This document shows positions 1 to 8,534 of a stretch of 24,626 bases of DNA, piece after piece. Below the pieces are notes generated by a model. That model was given only the letters and a program-made list of their open reading frames with translations. It was not told where the DNA came from and made no database searches. This stretch comes from an uncultured Clostridia bacterium (lineage in GTDB: Bacteria; Bacillota; Clostridia; Saccharofermentanales; Saccharofermentanaceae), in the NCBI GenBank assembly GCA_946405115.1, contig CAMJGB010000003.1, positions 1 to 24,626 on the forward strand, given 5' to 3'. The position numbers and the translations under genes are program-made. Positions within the stretch are counted from its first letter, which is position 1; each line of letters starts with the position of its first letter.

Positions 1-89
1 ACGGACTTCACTATAACCGTCAGACTTATGAGACCATTGCCGAGCTTATATACAACGACGTAATGCTGTATCAGAGCCTCGGCTATTGA
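1..89 (+). CDS. C-terminal end of an unidentified protein (5' truncated)
   Basis: An open frame enters from the left edge (first full codon at 3) and ends with TGA at 87-89. It encodes 28 residues ending in MLYQSLGY. The frame stays open to the window edge and is followed after 25 bases by thioredoxin with a good ribosome binding site, so this is probably the end of a real gene. I do not recognise the family from this fragment. The short gap suggests that it may be co-transcribed with the thioredoxin gene. Confidence 0.5.
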   Translation, partial: GLHYNRQTYETIAELIYNDVMLYQSLGY

Positions 90-114
90 TAACAAACCAC
101 AGGAGGTTACAACT

Positions 115-435
115 ATGGCTGTAATTGAGATCAATCAGAACAATTTTGACGAGGAAGTAAAGAATTCCGATATCCCGGTGCTCGTTGATTTCTGGGCTCC
201 CTGGTGCGGTCCCTGCAAGATGTTAGGACCCGTCATCGATCAGCTTTCCGAGCAGTATGCGGGTAAGGTGAAGTTTTGTAAGTGCAATGTTGATGACAAC
301 ACCGATCTTGCATTGTCGTTCAGTGTAGCGAGCATTCCTGCTGTTAAGATCTTTAAGGGGGGAGAGATCCTTGTAGAGTCTATGGGATTTAAGCCTCTTC
401 CTGCTATGCAACAGTTCATTGACAGTGCTTTATGA
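115..435 (+). CDS. trxA: Thioredoxin
   Basis: Cytoplasmic dithiol-disulfide oxidoreductase that passes electrons from thioredoxin reductase to ribonucleotide reductase, peroxiredoxins and other oxidised proteins. The 106-residue length is typical. The active site WAPWCGPCK has its two redox cysteines at 31 and 34, and the cis-proline loop SIPAVKIF places the conserved Pro at 75. The start is supported by AGGAGG at 101-106, eight bases before the ATG. No thioredoxin reductase gene is in view. The last six bases overlap the 3' end of the convergent radical SAM gene, so the two transcripts must run into each other. No signal peptide or extra domain is present. Confidence 0.96.
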   Translation: MAVIEINQNNFDEEVKNSDIPVLVDFWAPWCGPCKMLGPVIDQLSEQYAGKVKFCKCNVDDNTDLALSFSVASIPAVKIFKGGEILVESMGFKPLPAMQQFIDSAL

Positions 436-1353
436 TTTAAAGTCAGGAAGCATCTCATCTCCTGATGCGTCGTCTTCCTGAATGAATGCGTTAGTCTGAT
501 CGTTTATAAGAAGATAATCTGCCGCAGCCTGATAATGGCCCTGCGGCAGTTTTCTTGTCAGGAAATCCGGAAGCTTCATGCTCTCGTATTTGTACTCGAA
601 TGGCGTGTACTGATTCATGAGGCTTATGTAAATGTTGTTACCGAAGGTTTTGCACAGGTAATCCAGGACCTTCTTCGTATCGAAAAGCTGCCCCGGAAGC
701 ATAAGGTGCCTTACTATCATGCCGCGTTTCATTATCCCTTCTTCGTTAAGCTCGACAGGCCCCGTCTGGCGGTACATCTCTTCTAGTGCTTTGCAGCAAA
801 CCTCGAAGTAATCGGGAGCACTGCAAAGCTTGGATGAAAGGGAAGAGGAGAAGAACTTCATGTCTGGCATGTAGATATCCACAAGCCCCTCAAGCATCTT
901 AAGAGAATCTACACTCTCGTAGCCTCCGCAGTTGAAGACTACGGGAATCTTAAGGCCGCTGTCGCGTGCGATCATTATTGATTCAGCAATTGTGGGGATG
1001 AAGTGGCTTCCCGTTACGAGGTTTATGTTGTGAGCACCCTGAGACTGAAGGTCCAGGTAAAGCTCGGATAATTCCTGTGCGTTATATATCTTGCCGCAGC
1101 CCGTGGGACCTCTTGATACATCGAAGTTCTGGCAGAATACGCACTTAAGGCTGCATCCTTCGAAGAATACGGCTCCGCTGCCCTTCGTTCCTGATATCGG
1201 AGGCTCCTCGCCTTGGTGAAGCATGGAAAGGTTTACCGTAGCAAGTGCCCTCATCCCGCAGAACCCGGTCTTGCCGGTCAGACGGTTGACCCCACATTTC
1301 CTCGGGCATATTAGGCATTTTTCATATTTTGAAATAAAGTTCTCTGCGCGCAT
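430..1353 (-). CDS. Radical SAM protein, COG1313/PflX type (pyruvate formate-lyase activase homolog)
   Basis: A 307-residue radical SAM enzyme. FEGCSLKCVFCQNF carries the CX3CX2C cluster at Cys67, Cys71 and Cys74, which should bind the SAM-cleaving [4Fe-4S] cluster. A preceding N-terminal cysteine set (Cys13, Cys16, Cys20, Cys32) with CLICPRKCG and TGFCG is typical of the COG1313 subgroup and may bind a second metal site. The family resembles pyruvate formate-lyase activating enzymes, but its substrate is not established, and no glycyl radical enzyme is nearby. The start has no Shine-Dalgarno. A perfect TATAAT lies 6 bases upstream of the ATG, suggesting a leaderless mRNA. The 3' end overlaps that of thioredoxin by six bases. 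Confidence 0.9.
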   Translation of the reverse strand: MRAENFISKYEKCLICPRKCGVNRLTGKTGFCGMRALATVNLSMLHQGEEPPISGTKGSGAVFFEGCSLKCVFCQNFDVSRGPTGCGKIYNAQELSELYLDLQSQGAHNINLVTGSHFIPTIAESIMIARDSGLKIPVVFNCGGYESVDSLKMLEGLVDIYMPDMKFFSSSLSSKLCSAPDYFEVCCKALEEMYRQTGPVELNEEGIMKRGMIVRHLMLPGQLFDTKKVLDYLCKTFGNNIYISLMNQYTPFEYKYESMKLPDFLTRKLPQGHYQAAADYLLINDQTNAFIQEDDASGDEMLPDFKS

Positions 1354-1359
1354 ATGTTA

Positions 1360-1367
1360 ATTATAAT
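1360..1367. promoter_or_regulatory. Self-complementary -10 element, possibly bidirectional
   Basis: ATTATAAT reads identically on both strands. On the minus strand it gives TATAAT at 1365-1360, exactly 6 bases before the ATG of the radical SAM gene. On the plus strand it gives TATAAT at 1362-1367, some 60 bases before purF. No good -35 hexamer is visible on either side at 17 bases. The minus-strand assignment is the stronger one. Its plus-strand use for purF is inference. Confidence 0.5.
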
Positions 1368-1429
1368 ATATGGAAATTCTACTTTGGAGTGATAAAATCT
1401 AACGTGGAAAAAATGAAGGCGGTTCTGTT

Positions 1430-2842
1430 ATGCACGAAGAATGTGGAGTTTTCGGTATATTTTCGAGGTCGGGTGGCGCCGGCATAGCTCATGCTTGCTA
1501 CTATGGTCTGTTCGCACTTCAGCACAGAGGTCAGGAGAGTTGCGGTATTGCCGTTAACAACGATGCCGAGATCACTTGCCTCAAGGATATGGGCCTTGTC
1601 GGTGAAGTATTTACACCTGAATCTCTCGATAAGCTTACAGGAAGCATAGCAATAGGACATGTCCGCTATTCCACCACAGGTGCAAGTACCAAGGAGAATG
1701 CACAACCTCTCGTAACACACTACGTTAAGGGTACGATCTCCATCGCACATAACGGAAACCTTACTAACTGCAATACACTCCGCAAGGAACTCGAGGATAA
1801 CGGTGCCATCTTCCAGACAACAGTAGACTCCGAGGTTATCGCTTATATGGTAGCAGGCGAGAGATCTAAGTCTGAGAGCATCGAAGAAGCAGTCGAGAAT
1901 GTAATGAAGAGAATCGAGGGAGGATATGCTCTCCTCGTTATGTCTCCCAGAAAGCTCATCGCTGCAAGAGATCCGTACGGCTTAAAGCCCCTCGTTATGG
2001 GTAAGCTTAACGGAGATACCGTATTTGCATCTGAGACATGTGCCCTTGCTGCATGCGGAGCAAAATTCTTAAGAGACGTTAATCCCGGCGAGATCGTAAT
2101 CGCTGATGAGGACGGCGTTAAGTTCATTCAGACAACACCCAGACGTAAGGCAGGATGTATCTTCGAATACATCTACTTCTCAAGACCTGACAGTATCATC
2201 GACGGCATCTCCGTTTACGAATCCAGAATCAAGGCAGGTAAGCTTTTGTATGAGCAGTATCCTGTTGATGCAGATATCGTAATCGGTGTTCCCGAATCAG
2301 GACTTGATGCTGCTTTAGGTTATTCACAGGCTTCCGGAATCCCTTATGTTAAGGGCTTCGTGAAGAACAACTACATCGGAAGAACCTTCATCAAGCCTTC
2401 ACAGGCACAGCGAGCCGATGCGGTAAGAATCAAGCTTAATCCAATTGAGTCTGCCGTTAAGGGCAAGAGAGTCGTAATGACCGATGACTCCATCGTAAGA
2501 GGTACGACTATCGCGAATATCGTTAAGATGTTACGACAGGCAGGAGCCCTTGAGGTTCACGTAAGAATCTCATCTCCGCCGTTCCTTTATCCCTGCTTCT
2601 ACGGAACTGACGTTCCTTCAAGAGAGAAACTCATCGCTTGTAAGTACACGATCCCTGAGATCTGTGACATCATCGGAGCTGATTCGCTCGGGTATCTCGA
2701 TGTTAACTCCCTGCCTCAGATGTTAGGTTTGGAGGGCGATGCACCCAAGTGCTACTGCGATGCATGTTTCACCGGTGATTATCCTAACAGTGATACCGGT
2801 ATCGACCTTCTCGAGGGGGGCGGAGAAGACCTTGAGAAGTGA
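1430..2842 (+). CDS. purF: Amidophosphoribosyltransferase
   Basis: Catalyses the first committed step of purine synthesis: PRPP plus glutamine gives 5-phosphoribosylamine. It is a class II (Ntn) glutamine amidotransferase with 470 residues. After a short MHEE propeptide the nucleophile Cys5 begins CGVFGIF. Glutaminase motifs such as GHVRYSTTG and SIAHNGNLTN follow, and the PRPP-binding loop VVMTDDSIVRGTT lies near residues 345-357. Cysteines in GCIFEYIYF, PCFYG and CYCDACF match the iron-sulfur ligands of the Bacillus-type enzyme. The ribosome binding site AAGGCGG at 1416-1422 supports the ATG. No other pur gene is present. Instead the next gene starts 10 bases after (or 11 bases inside) its end, so purF appears to head a long surface-gene transcription unit. 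Confidence 0.97.
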   Translation: MHEECGVFGIFSRSGGAGIAHACYYGLFALQHRGQESCGIAVNNDAEITCLKDMGLVGEVFTPESLDKLTGSIAIGHVRYSTTGASTKENAQPLVTHYVKGTISIAHNGNLTNCNTLRKELEDNGAIFQTTVDSEVIAYMVAGERSKSESIEEAVENVMKRIEGGYALLVMSPRKLIAARDPYGLKPLVMGKLNGDTVFASETCALAACGAKFLRDVNPGEIVIADEDGVKFIQTTPRRKAGCIFEYIYFSRPDSIIDGISVYESRIKAGKLLYEQYPVDADIVIGVPESGLDAALGYSQASGIPYVKGFVKNNYIGRTFIKPSQAQRADAVRIKLNPIESAVKGKRVVMTDDSIVRGTTIANIVKMLRQAGALEVHVRISSPPFLYPCFYGTDVPSREKLIACKYTIPEICDIIGADSLGYLDVNSLPQMLGLEGDAPKCYCDACFTGDYPNSDTGIDLLEGGGEDLEK

Positions 2843-2852
2843 TTCCAAGAAC

Positions 2853-4145
2853 ATGAGATCTTCCCGGAATAAGCGCGGATTTTCTGTAATCAATGTGTTG
2901 TTGGTTACGGCAGTCGCGCTTCTCGTTATTCTTAACGTAGGTGCCGGAGTTGATCTTTACCGTAAGTACAGAAACTGCCTTAATGAGCACGTTACCATTG
3001 AGACAGGTTCTGCCGTAACTTACGACCTGTTCGTCACAGAATCATTCCCGGGAAATGCTTTTATCACGGATGTTTCGCAGATTAATACCAATGTTCCCGG
3101 AACATACGGACTTAAGCTTAGAACACTCATGTTTACGCGTGAAGCGGTCCTTGATATCGTCGACACTACTGCTCCTTCAGGATCTGCAGTTCCCCAGGTT
3201 ATTTTCCAGGATGATGTGCCTTTGGCCGAGGATACAATAACCGGAATCAATGACCTTGCAGCCGTTACGGTTTCTTATGTAAATGAGATGAATGCACCCC
3301 TTGAAGGAGGTGCTTACGATGTTCCCGTAAGACTTCTTGATGCTTACGGAAATGAGACGATAATCAATGTGCCTTTCGATGTTACTGCAGACGTGACGGC
3401 ACCTTCTCTTACGGTTCCCGAGAGCGTTAATGCTTATATCGGAGGCAGCACATCCTACATGGACGGTGTAACTGTTACAGACGATTTTGATCCCGCTCCG
3501 GAAGTCGAAGTTGACCTTTCAGAAGTTGTTTCAGATACACCCGGTGTTTACACGATCACATACATCGCAACTGATGCACACGGCAACAGCACTTCCAAGA
3601 CGGCTGACTTGATTCTTGAGCAGATGCCTGAAGTATATCTCGACAGAAGCGAGGTATACGGTGTAGCTGCAGATGTGCTTTATAACGAGGTTTTGGACGG
3701 AGAGCCGATCAGCAGTTTCACAGATATTGAAGTTGCATTCAGGATCTTCGAGTGGGCACACAGAAACATAGGGTATACGGGAACTTCCGATAAGTCCGAC
3801 TGGACTATCGCGGCTGTCGACGGATTCGAGACGCATACCGGAGACTGCTACACATATTACGCTTGCTGCAGAGCGATGCTTGATGTTGCAGGTATCGAGA
3901 ATGTAAGAGTTGAAAGATATCCGATCACTTCATCTCCTCATTACTGGAACCTCATCAAGATCAACGGTCAGTGGTATCACTGCGATGCAACGACATTTAT
4001 GGATGTATCAGGATTTGTGTTCATGCAGATCGATTCTGAGCTTGACCATCACCATGAATTCAACGGTGCGACGGTTCCTCCGAGAGCATCCGTATCCGTT
4101 CAGGACAGACTTGATTTTACGAATCTGACAATGAGAGAAGAGTAA
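2853..4145 (+). CDS. Membrane-anchored Ig-like/transglutaminase-domain protein, paralog 1
   Basis: A basic N-terminus and one hydrophobic segment (FSVINVLLVTAVALLVILNV, about residues 10-29) should anchor a large extracytoplasmic part. This has Ig-like beta modules marked by DTTAPSG, DVTAPSL and DGVTVTDDFD, then a transglutaminase-core domain. The papain-like triad is Cys332 (GDCYTYY), His363 (PHYWN) and Asp378 (YHCDAT). Bacterial members of this superfamily act as proteases, peptide amidases or crosslinking enzymes, so the reaction is unknown. The start is uncertain: the ATG at 2853 has no clear ribosome binding site, while a TTG at 2832, inside the end of purF, has GGAG 6 bases upstream and would add seven residues. 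The next paralog follows after 10 bases. Confidence 0.88.
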   Translation: MRSSRNKRGFSVINVLLVTAVALLVILNVGAGVDLYRKYRNCLNEHVTIETGSAVTYDLFVTESFPGNAFITDVSQINTNVPGTYGLKLRTLMFTREAVLDIVDTTAPSGSAVPQVIFQDDVPLAEDTITGINDLAAVTVSYVNEMNAPLEGGAYDVPVRLLDAYGNETIINVPFDVTADVTAPSLTVPESVNAYIGGSTSYMDGVTVTDDFDPAPEVEVDLSEVVSDTPGVYTITYIATDAHGNSTSKTADLILEQMPEVYLDRSEVYGVAADVLYNEVLDGEPISSFTDIEVAFRIFEWAHRNIGYTGTSDKSDWTIAAVDGFETHTGDCYTYYACCRAMLDVAGIENVRVERYPITSSPHYWNLIKINGQWYHCDATTFMDVSGFVFMQIDSELDHHHEFNGATVPPRASVSVQDRLDFTNLTMREE

Positions 4146-4155
4146 GAACAGAACA

Positions 4156-5499
4156 ATGAAGAAACACGAAGGCGAACATAAGCAGGTAACACCTGTAAGA
4201 GTAAGAAGGGAGAGAGCAAGGAAGGTGAGGAATGCCCTCATCGTCGTTGTACTTTTGGCCGGCTGTCTCGTAATGGGATACCGCCTTTATACCCATCATC
4301 TCATCGCGAAGATCCTGCCCGAAGTTACTATCGAGACAGGATCTGTTATCGATGTAAATCTCTTCACTCAGGGAAGCCTTCCTAACAGTGCTTTCATCAC
4401 GGATATCTCTTCGATCGATACAACAGTTCCGGGTTCTTACGGCCTTAAGGTAAAGGGCGGAGACCGCATCGAAGTATCGCGTGAGGTTATCCTTAACATC
4501 GTTGATACGACGGCACCTGTTGCCGAGGCTGTTCCGCAGACTATTTACACAGACGGACTTCCTGCTCCTGAAGCAACAGTTACGGGTATCACAGACCTTG
4601 CTTCAGTAACTGTTACTTACGCAGAACAGATGCCTGAGATATTGGAAGGCGGAGAGTACGACGTTCCCGTTAAGCTTACTGATGCAAGCGGAAATGAGAC
4701 CATTATCAACGTACCTTTCACGGTCATCGATGACCATACTGCACCTTTGATCTACGGGCCTCACGACTTCGAGGCTTTCATCGGTGATTCCATTGTTTAC
4801 ATGGACGGAATCACGGTAACTGATGACTACGATCAGAACCCTACGATTGAGGTTGATACATCTGAAGTAAACGTTACGGAAGAGGGTTATTATCCCGTTA
4901 CTTACACCGCATCTGACGAGCAGGGAAATACATCTTCAACTACCGTCACGCTTCACCTCCGCGTAAAGCCTGAGCGTTATTATGAGCCTGAAGAACTTTA
5001 TGCACTTGCTATGCAGATCATCGAGGACAATGACATATGCGATGATTCCATGAGTGATATGGAGAAGGCCTTCAGGATCGTTGCATGGGTAAGCACGCAT
5101 CTTCACTACAGAATGGATTCCGATAAGTGCGACTGGACGGCAGGAGCTTACGATGCTCTTACGACCATGTACGGCGATTGCTTTAACTACATGGCTATGT
5201 GCCGAGCAATGTTTGGTGCGGTCGGCATCGAGAGCATTACGATCGAGCGTTATCCCATCAATGTATCAAGCCATTACTGGAACCTTATCAACATCGACGG
5301 ACAGTGGTATCACTGCGATGCCTGTGTCTTCCTTAACATGACTGATATCACGTTCATCTTCATGTACACGGATGATGAACTTGACCCTTATAACAACAGC
5401 TATGATCCGGAGACTTTGCCGGAAGGCGTTACGGTAGCAACTGAATCTGTTCAGGATATGCTCGACTATGAAACTTTGACAGTGACGGGTGAGGAATAA
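4156..5499 (+). CDS. Membrane-anchored Ig-like/transglutaminase-domain protein, paralog 2
   Basis: 447 residues with the same plan as its neighbours: a highly basic N-terminus (about 30 residues rich in Lys/Arg), one membrane segment (ALIVVVLLAGCLVMGYRLY), Ig-like modules (DTTAPVAEAVPQTIY, DDHTAPLIYG, DGITVTDDYD), and a transglutaminase core. The triad is Cys342 (GDCFNYM), His373 (SHYWN) and Asp388 (YHCDAC), with the same 31- and 15-residue spacings as the other two copies. It is closer to paralog 3 than to paralog 1, sharing DDHTAPLIYG and HLRVKPERYYE exactly. The ribosome binding site is weak (AGAAGAG). The stop codon shares a base with the next ATG (TAATG), implying translational coupling. 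The substrate is unknown. Confidence 0.88.
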   Translation: MKKHEGEHKQVTPVRVRRERARKVRNALIVVVLLAGCLVMGYRLYTHHLIAKILPEVTIETGSVIDVNLFTQGSLPNSAFITDISSIDTTVPGSYGLKVKGGDRIEVSREVILNIVDTTAPVAEAVPQTIYTDGLPAPEATVTGITDLASVTVTYAEQMPEILEGGEYDVPVKLTDASGNETIINVPFTVIDDHTAPLIYGPHDFEAFIGDSIVYMDGITVTDDYDQNPTIEVDTSEVNVTEEGYYPVTYTASDEQGNTSSTTVTLHLRVKPERYYEPEELYALAMQIIEDNDICDDSMSDMEKAFRIVAWVSTHLHYRMDSDKCDWTAGAYDALTTMYGDCFNYMAMCRAMFGAVGIESITIERYPINVSSHYWNLINIDGQWYHCDACVFLNMTDITFIFMYTDDELDPYNNSYDPETLPEGVTVATESVQDMLDYETLTVTGEE

Positions 5500-6779
5500 T
5501 GAATAAGCAGTACTTAGTAAGATCTTTGATTTCATACGGAGCAGGCGTGCTTGGCCTGCTGGTTGGAGTCGCATGTTTCTTCATGTACTACCTGGGCGTT
5601 GAACGTTCTAGGATAATTAAGAACCTTACGATCGAGACAGGTACGCCCTTGATGTTCGAGGAGTTCTTCACAGAGCCTGTTCCGGATTCCAGTTTCTACA
5701 CTGACGTATCTTCAATCGATACGAGCGTTCCGGGTTCATATAAGCTCATCATAAGATTCTGGAAGTTCAGACAGGAAGTATTCCTTAACGTAGTTGATAC
5801 AACAGCGCCTGTAGCTGAGGCTGTTCCGCAGACAATCTACTGCGATCATCTTCCTGCTCCTGAGGATGTAGTTACAGGCGTTTACGATCTTGCACCTGTT
5901 ACGATCTCATATAAGACAGAACCCGACGTATCAGTCGGAGGAGAGTATGTATTCCAGGTTTCCTTAGTCGATCCTTCAGGCAATGAGACTATTGTTGATG
6001 TGCCTTTCACCGTCATCGACGATCACACTGCTCCGCTTATCTACGGCGCACATGATATCGAAGGATTCGTAGGTGATCCCATCTCTTATCTTGACGGAAT
6101 CACGGTAACTGATGATTACGACGAGAACCCTGAACTTATAGTTGATAATTCACAGGTCAACAACCGCATCTCATCGTCATTCCCGGTAACATATATAGCT
6201 ACTGACGAGAACGGAAATTCGTCTTCCGTAACTGTCACTTTGCACCTTCGTGTTAAGCCTGAAAGATACTACGAACTCGATGTCATTTACGGACTTGCAC
6301 AGGATGCGATCGATCAGTATGAGATATATACGGATGACATGACTGACGTAGAGAAGGCTTTCAGAATCTTCAACTGGTGCCACAACTACATTCACTACAT
6401 CGGTACATCCGATAAGACTGACTGGACTGTCGGTGCATACGACGGATTCACGACTAACCAGGGTGACTGCTACACTTACTACTGTGTCTGCAGAGCACTT
6501 CTCGATGTTGCAGGAATCCCCAATATGCTTGTTGAAAGATACCCTATCACATGGTCGCCTCACTACTGGAATCTCGTTCAGCTTGAGGGTCAGTGGTATC
6601 ACTGCGACGCATGCTACGCTTACTACCATGAGGGTTATTACTTCATGTACGCATATAACGATCTTAACCACAGCGATCACGGTTACGACGAGAGCGTATA
6701 CGGACCTGAGATCAACATCGCGCAGGAATCTGTACAGAGCCGCGTTAACTATTACACACTCGAAGTGGAGGGTTTCTAA
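5499..6779 (+). CDS. Membrane-anchored Ig-like/transglutaminase-domain protein, paralog 3
   Basis: 426 residues. A short N-terminus leads into one membrane segment (about residues 8-32, including GVLGLLVGVACFFMYYLGV), followed by Ig-like modules (DTTAPVAEAVPQTIY, DDHTAPLIYG, DGITVTDDYD) and a transglutaminase core. The triad is Cys324 (GDCYTYY), His355 (PHYWN) and Asp370 (YHCDAC), again 31 and 15 residues apart. GAGGA just upstream within paralog 2 serves as ribosome binding site, and translation is probably coupled through the TAATG overlap. The DltA-like gene starts 3 bases after its stop. All three copies keep a full triad, so none looks like a decaying duplicate. Whether they crosslink, hydrolyse or transfer amines cannot be told from sequence. 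Confidence 0.88.
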   Translation: MNKQYLVRSLISYGAGVLGLLVGVACFFMYYLGVERSRIIKNLTIETGTPLMFEEFFTEPVPDSSFYTDVSSIDTSVPGSYKLIIRFWKFRQEVFLNVVDTTAPVAEAVPQTIYCDHLPAPEDVVTGVYDLAPVTISYKTEPDVSVGGEYVFQVSLVDPSGNETIVDVPFTVIDDHTAPLIYGAHDIEGFVGDPISYLDGITVTDDYDENPELIVDNSQVNNRISSSFPVTYIATDENGNSSSVTVTLHLRVKPERYYELDVIYGLAQDAIDQYEIYTDDMTDVEKAFRIFNWCHNYIHYIGTSDKTDWTVGAYDGFTTNQGDCYTYYCVCRALLDVAGIPNMLVERYPITWSPHYWNLVQLEGQWYHCDACYAYYHEGYYFMYAYNDLNHSDHGYDESVYGPEINIAQESVQSRVNYYTLEVEGF

Positions 6780-6782
6780 AAT

Positions 6783-8285
6783 ATGATGAGAACCGTTCTC
6801 GATTACCTGGATAATACTGCTTCACGCCTGCCTGATAAGGTAAGCTTCAGAGACGAGAAGTCAGCTTTGACTTTTGCTGAACTTAAAGATCAGGCTTTAA
6901 GCGGCGGAAGCGTTCTTCTTAACGAAGGAATTACAAGAGAGCCTGTTGCCGTTTACATGAGCAAGACTCCTGCTGAGATCGCAGCATTCATGGCTGTTCT
7001 TGAGGCAGGAAGCTTCTACGTCCCTATCGACGACGAGATGCCTCAGATGAGAATCAGACTCATATTCGAGAACTTAAGCCCCCGTGCAGTTATCTGTGAT
7101 GAGAGCACAAAAGAGAGTGCGAAGGAACTTGCAGGCGATGCGAAGATTTTTGTATGGGATGAGATTAAGTCCTCCGCGAAGAACGACGAGGCACTTACTA
7201 AAGTCCGCGCATCCATGATCGACACGGATCCATGCTACATCATGTATACATCAGGTTCCACGGGAATCCCTAAGGGCGTTGCCGTTTGCCACAGAAGCCT
7301 CATCGATTACATCGAGAGTTTCTGCGACGTAATGAAGTTCGATGAGGAGACGATCTTCGGTTCTCAGACACCGTTCTACTTCGATGCTTCCCTTAAGGAT
7401 ATCTATCCGACGATCAAGCTCGGATGTGAGACGGTCATCGTTCCTCACACACTCTTCATGTTCCCGATAAAGCTCGTGGAATTTCTTAATGAATACAAGA
7501 TCAACACGCTTTGCTGGGTAGTATCTGCACTTACCATGATCTCAGCTTTCGGCGTGCTTGACGACACACCGCCGAAGTACCTTAAGATCGTAGGTTTCGG
7601 AGGAGAAGTGTTCCCCATAAAGCAGTACAGAAAGTGGAAGAAGGCATTGCCTGAAGTCCGCTACATCAACCTCTACGGTCCTACTGAGACTACCGGCGTA
7701 TCAATGTACTATGAGATCGACCGCGACTTCGAGGACGACGAGGCGATCCCTCTCGGCAAGCCTTTCGAAAATGTCGACATCTTTCTTCTTGATGAGGACA
7801 ACAAGGAGACGGACGAGGGTGAGATCTGCATGCGCGGAACCTGCGTAACTTTGGGTTACTACCAGGATCCCGAGAGAACGTCGCAGGCTTTCGTACAGAA
7901 TCCTCTTAATAACCGTTATCCCGAGATCATCTACAAGACAGGTGACATCGCAAGAAGAAACGAGAGGGGAGAGCTCGTCTTCGTTTCACGTAAGGATTTC
8001 CAGATCAAGCACATGGGACACCGCGTCGAGCTTGGCGAGATCGAGGCTGACGTTAACTCCGTAAAGGGTGTAAGAACATCTTGTGCGGTCTACCTCAAGA
8101 AAAAGGACCGTATTGAGTTATACTATGAAGGTACGCCCGAGGAGAAGGAGCTTCTTTCCTATCTTAAGGAGAAGCTTCCGCGCTACATGGTGCCTACGAA
8201 GGTACATAAGCTTGACAGGCTTCCTTTAACACCTAACGGCAAGACAGACCGTAAAGGTCTCACGGCAATGTCCGAAGGCAAATAA
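6783..8285 (+). CDS. DltA-like adenylation enzyme (amino acid:carrier protein ligase)
   Basis: 500 residues, the size of D-alanine:D-alanyl carrier protein ligase (about 500). ANL-superfamily signatures are intact: the P-loop YIMYTSGSTGIPKGV, TPFYFDASLKD, GFGGEVFP, NLYGPTETTG, YKTGDIARRNERGELVF, the hinge/core FQIKHMGHRVELGEIE, and the C-terminal catalytic Lys in LPLTPNGKTDRKGL. It should activate a carboxylic acid as an acyl-AMP and load it onto the carrier protein encoded next. D-alanine is the obvious candidate by family and by the MBOAT partner, but substrate choice is not proven, and the gene order A-C-B without a clear dltD is unlike the classical dlt operon. GGAGGG at 6767-6772 lies 10 bases before the chosen ATG; a second ATG follows at 6786. 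Confidence 0.85.
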   Translation: MMRTVLDYLDNTASRLPDKVSFRDEKSALTFAELKDQALSGGSVLLNEGITREPVAVYMSKTPAEIAAFMAVLEAGSFYVPIDDEMPQMRIRLIFENLSPRAVICDESTKESAKELAGDAKIFVWDEIKSSAKNDEALTKVRASMIDTDPCYIMYTSGSTGIPKGVAVCHRSLIDYIESFCDVMKFDEETIFGSQTPFYFDASLKDIYPTIKLGCETVIVPHTLFMFPIKLVEFLNEYKINTLCWVVSALTMISAFGVLDDTPPKYLKIVGFGGEVFPIKQYRKWKKALPEVRYINLYGPTETTGVSMYYEIDRDFEDDEAIPLGKPFENVDIFLLDEDNKETDEGEICMRGTCVTLGYYQDPERTSQAFVQNPLNNRYPEIIYKTGDIARRNERGELVFVSRKDFQIKHMGHRVELGEIEADVNSVKGVRTSCAVYLKKKDRIELYYEGTPEEKELLSYLKEKLPRYMVPTKVHKLDRLPLTPNGKTDRKGLTAMSEGK

Positions 8286-8306
8286 TATTAACAGGAGAAT
8301 ACTACT

Positions 8307-8534
8307 ATGGATGAACTCATCGAGATCTTGCAGGACCTGCACTCAGACGTAGATTTTGAAACATGCACAACTCTTATCGACGATAAGATCCTTGATTCCT
8401 TCGATATCGTATCGATCGTATCCGAGGTTAACGACAGATTCGATGTCGCTATCCCTGCGAAGGAGCTTATTCCCGAGAACTTCAACTCCGCTGCTGCTCT
8501 TTGGGCTCTTATCAGCAGGCTTGAGGAAGATTAA
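8307..8534 (+). CDS. Acyl/aminoacyl carrier protein (DltC-like)
   Basis: A 75-residue acidic four-helix carrier protein. DDKILDSFDIVSIVSEV contains the DS motif whose Ser31 should receive 4'-phosphopantetheine. The length matches DltC and other small carrier proteins (about 75-80). Sitting between the adenylation enzyme and the MBOAT acyltransferase, it is expected to carry the activated acyl group as a thioester to the membrane. AGGAGAA about 10 bases upstream supports the start. Its TAA shares a base with the ATG of the MBOAT gene, implying coupling. No phosphopantetheinyl transferase is encoded here, so one must come from elsewhere. Confidence 0.88.
   Translation: MDELIEILQDLHSDVDFETCTTLIDDKILDSFDIVSIVSEVNDRFDVAIPAKELIPENFNSAAALWALISRLEED

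Noticed and set aside
1368..1429. Riboswitch or PurR site upstream of purF
   Set aside because: The gap to the divergent gene is only 76 bases, and no purine-aptamer-like three-way junction or terminator hairpin is visible.
2739..2852. 5' extension of the first transglutaminase frame to an ATG at 2739
   Set aside because: This stretch lies wholly inside the end of purF in another frame, has no ribosome binding site at 2739, and would put a long non-hydrophobic segment before the membrane anchor.
6177..6680. 167-codon minus-strand open frame opposite the third transglutaminase gene
   Set aside because: It is antisense to a gene with a clear triad and domains, has no ribosome binding site, and its composition is that of a mirrored coding strand.
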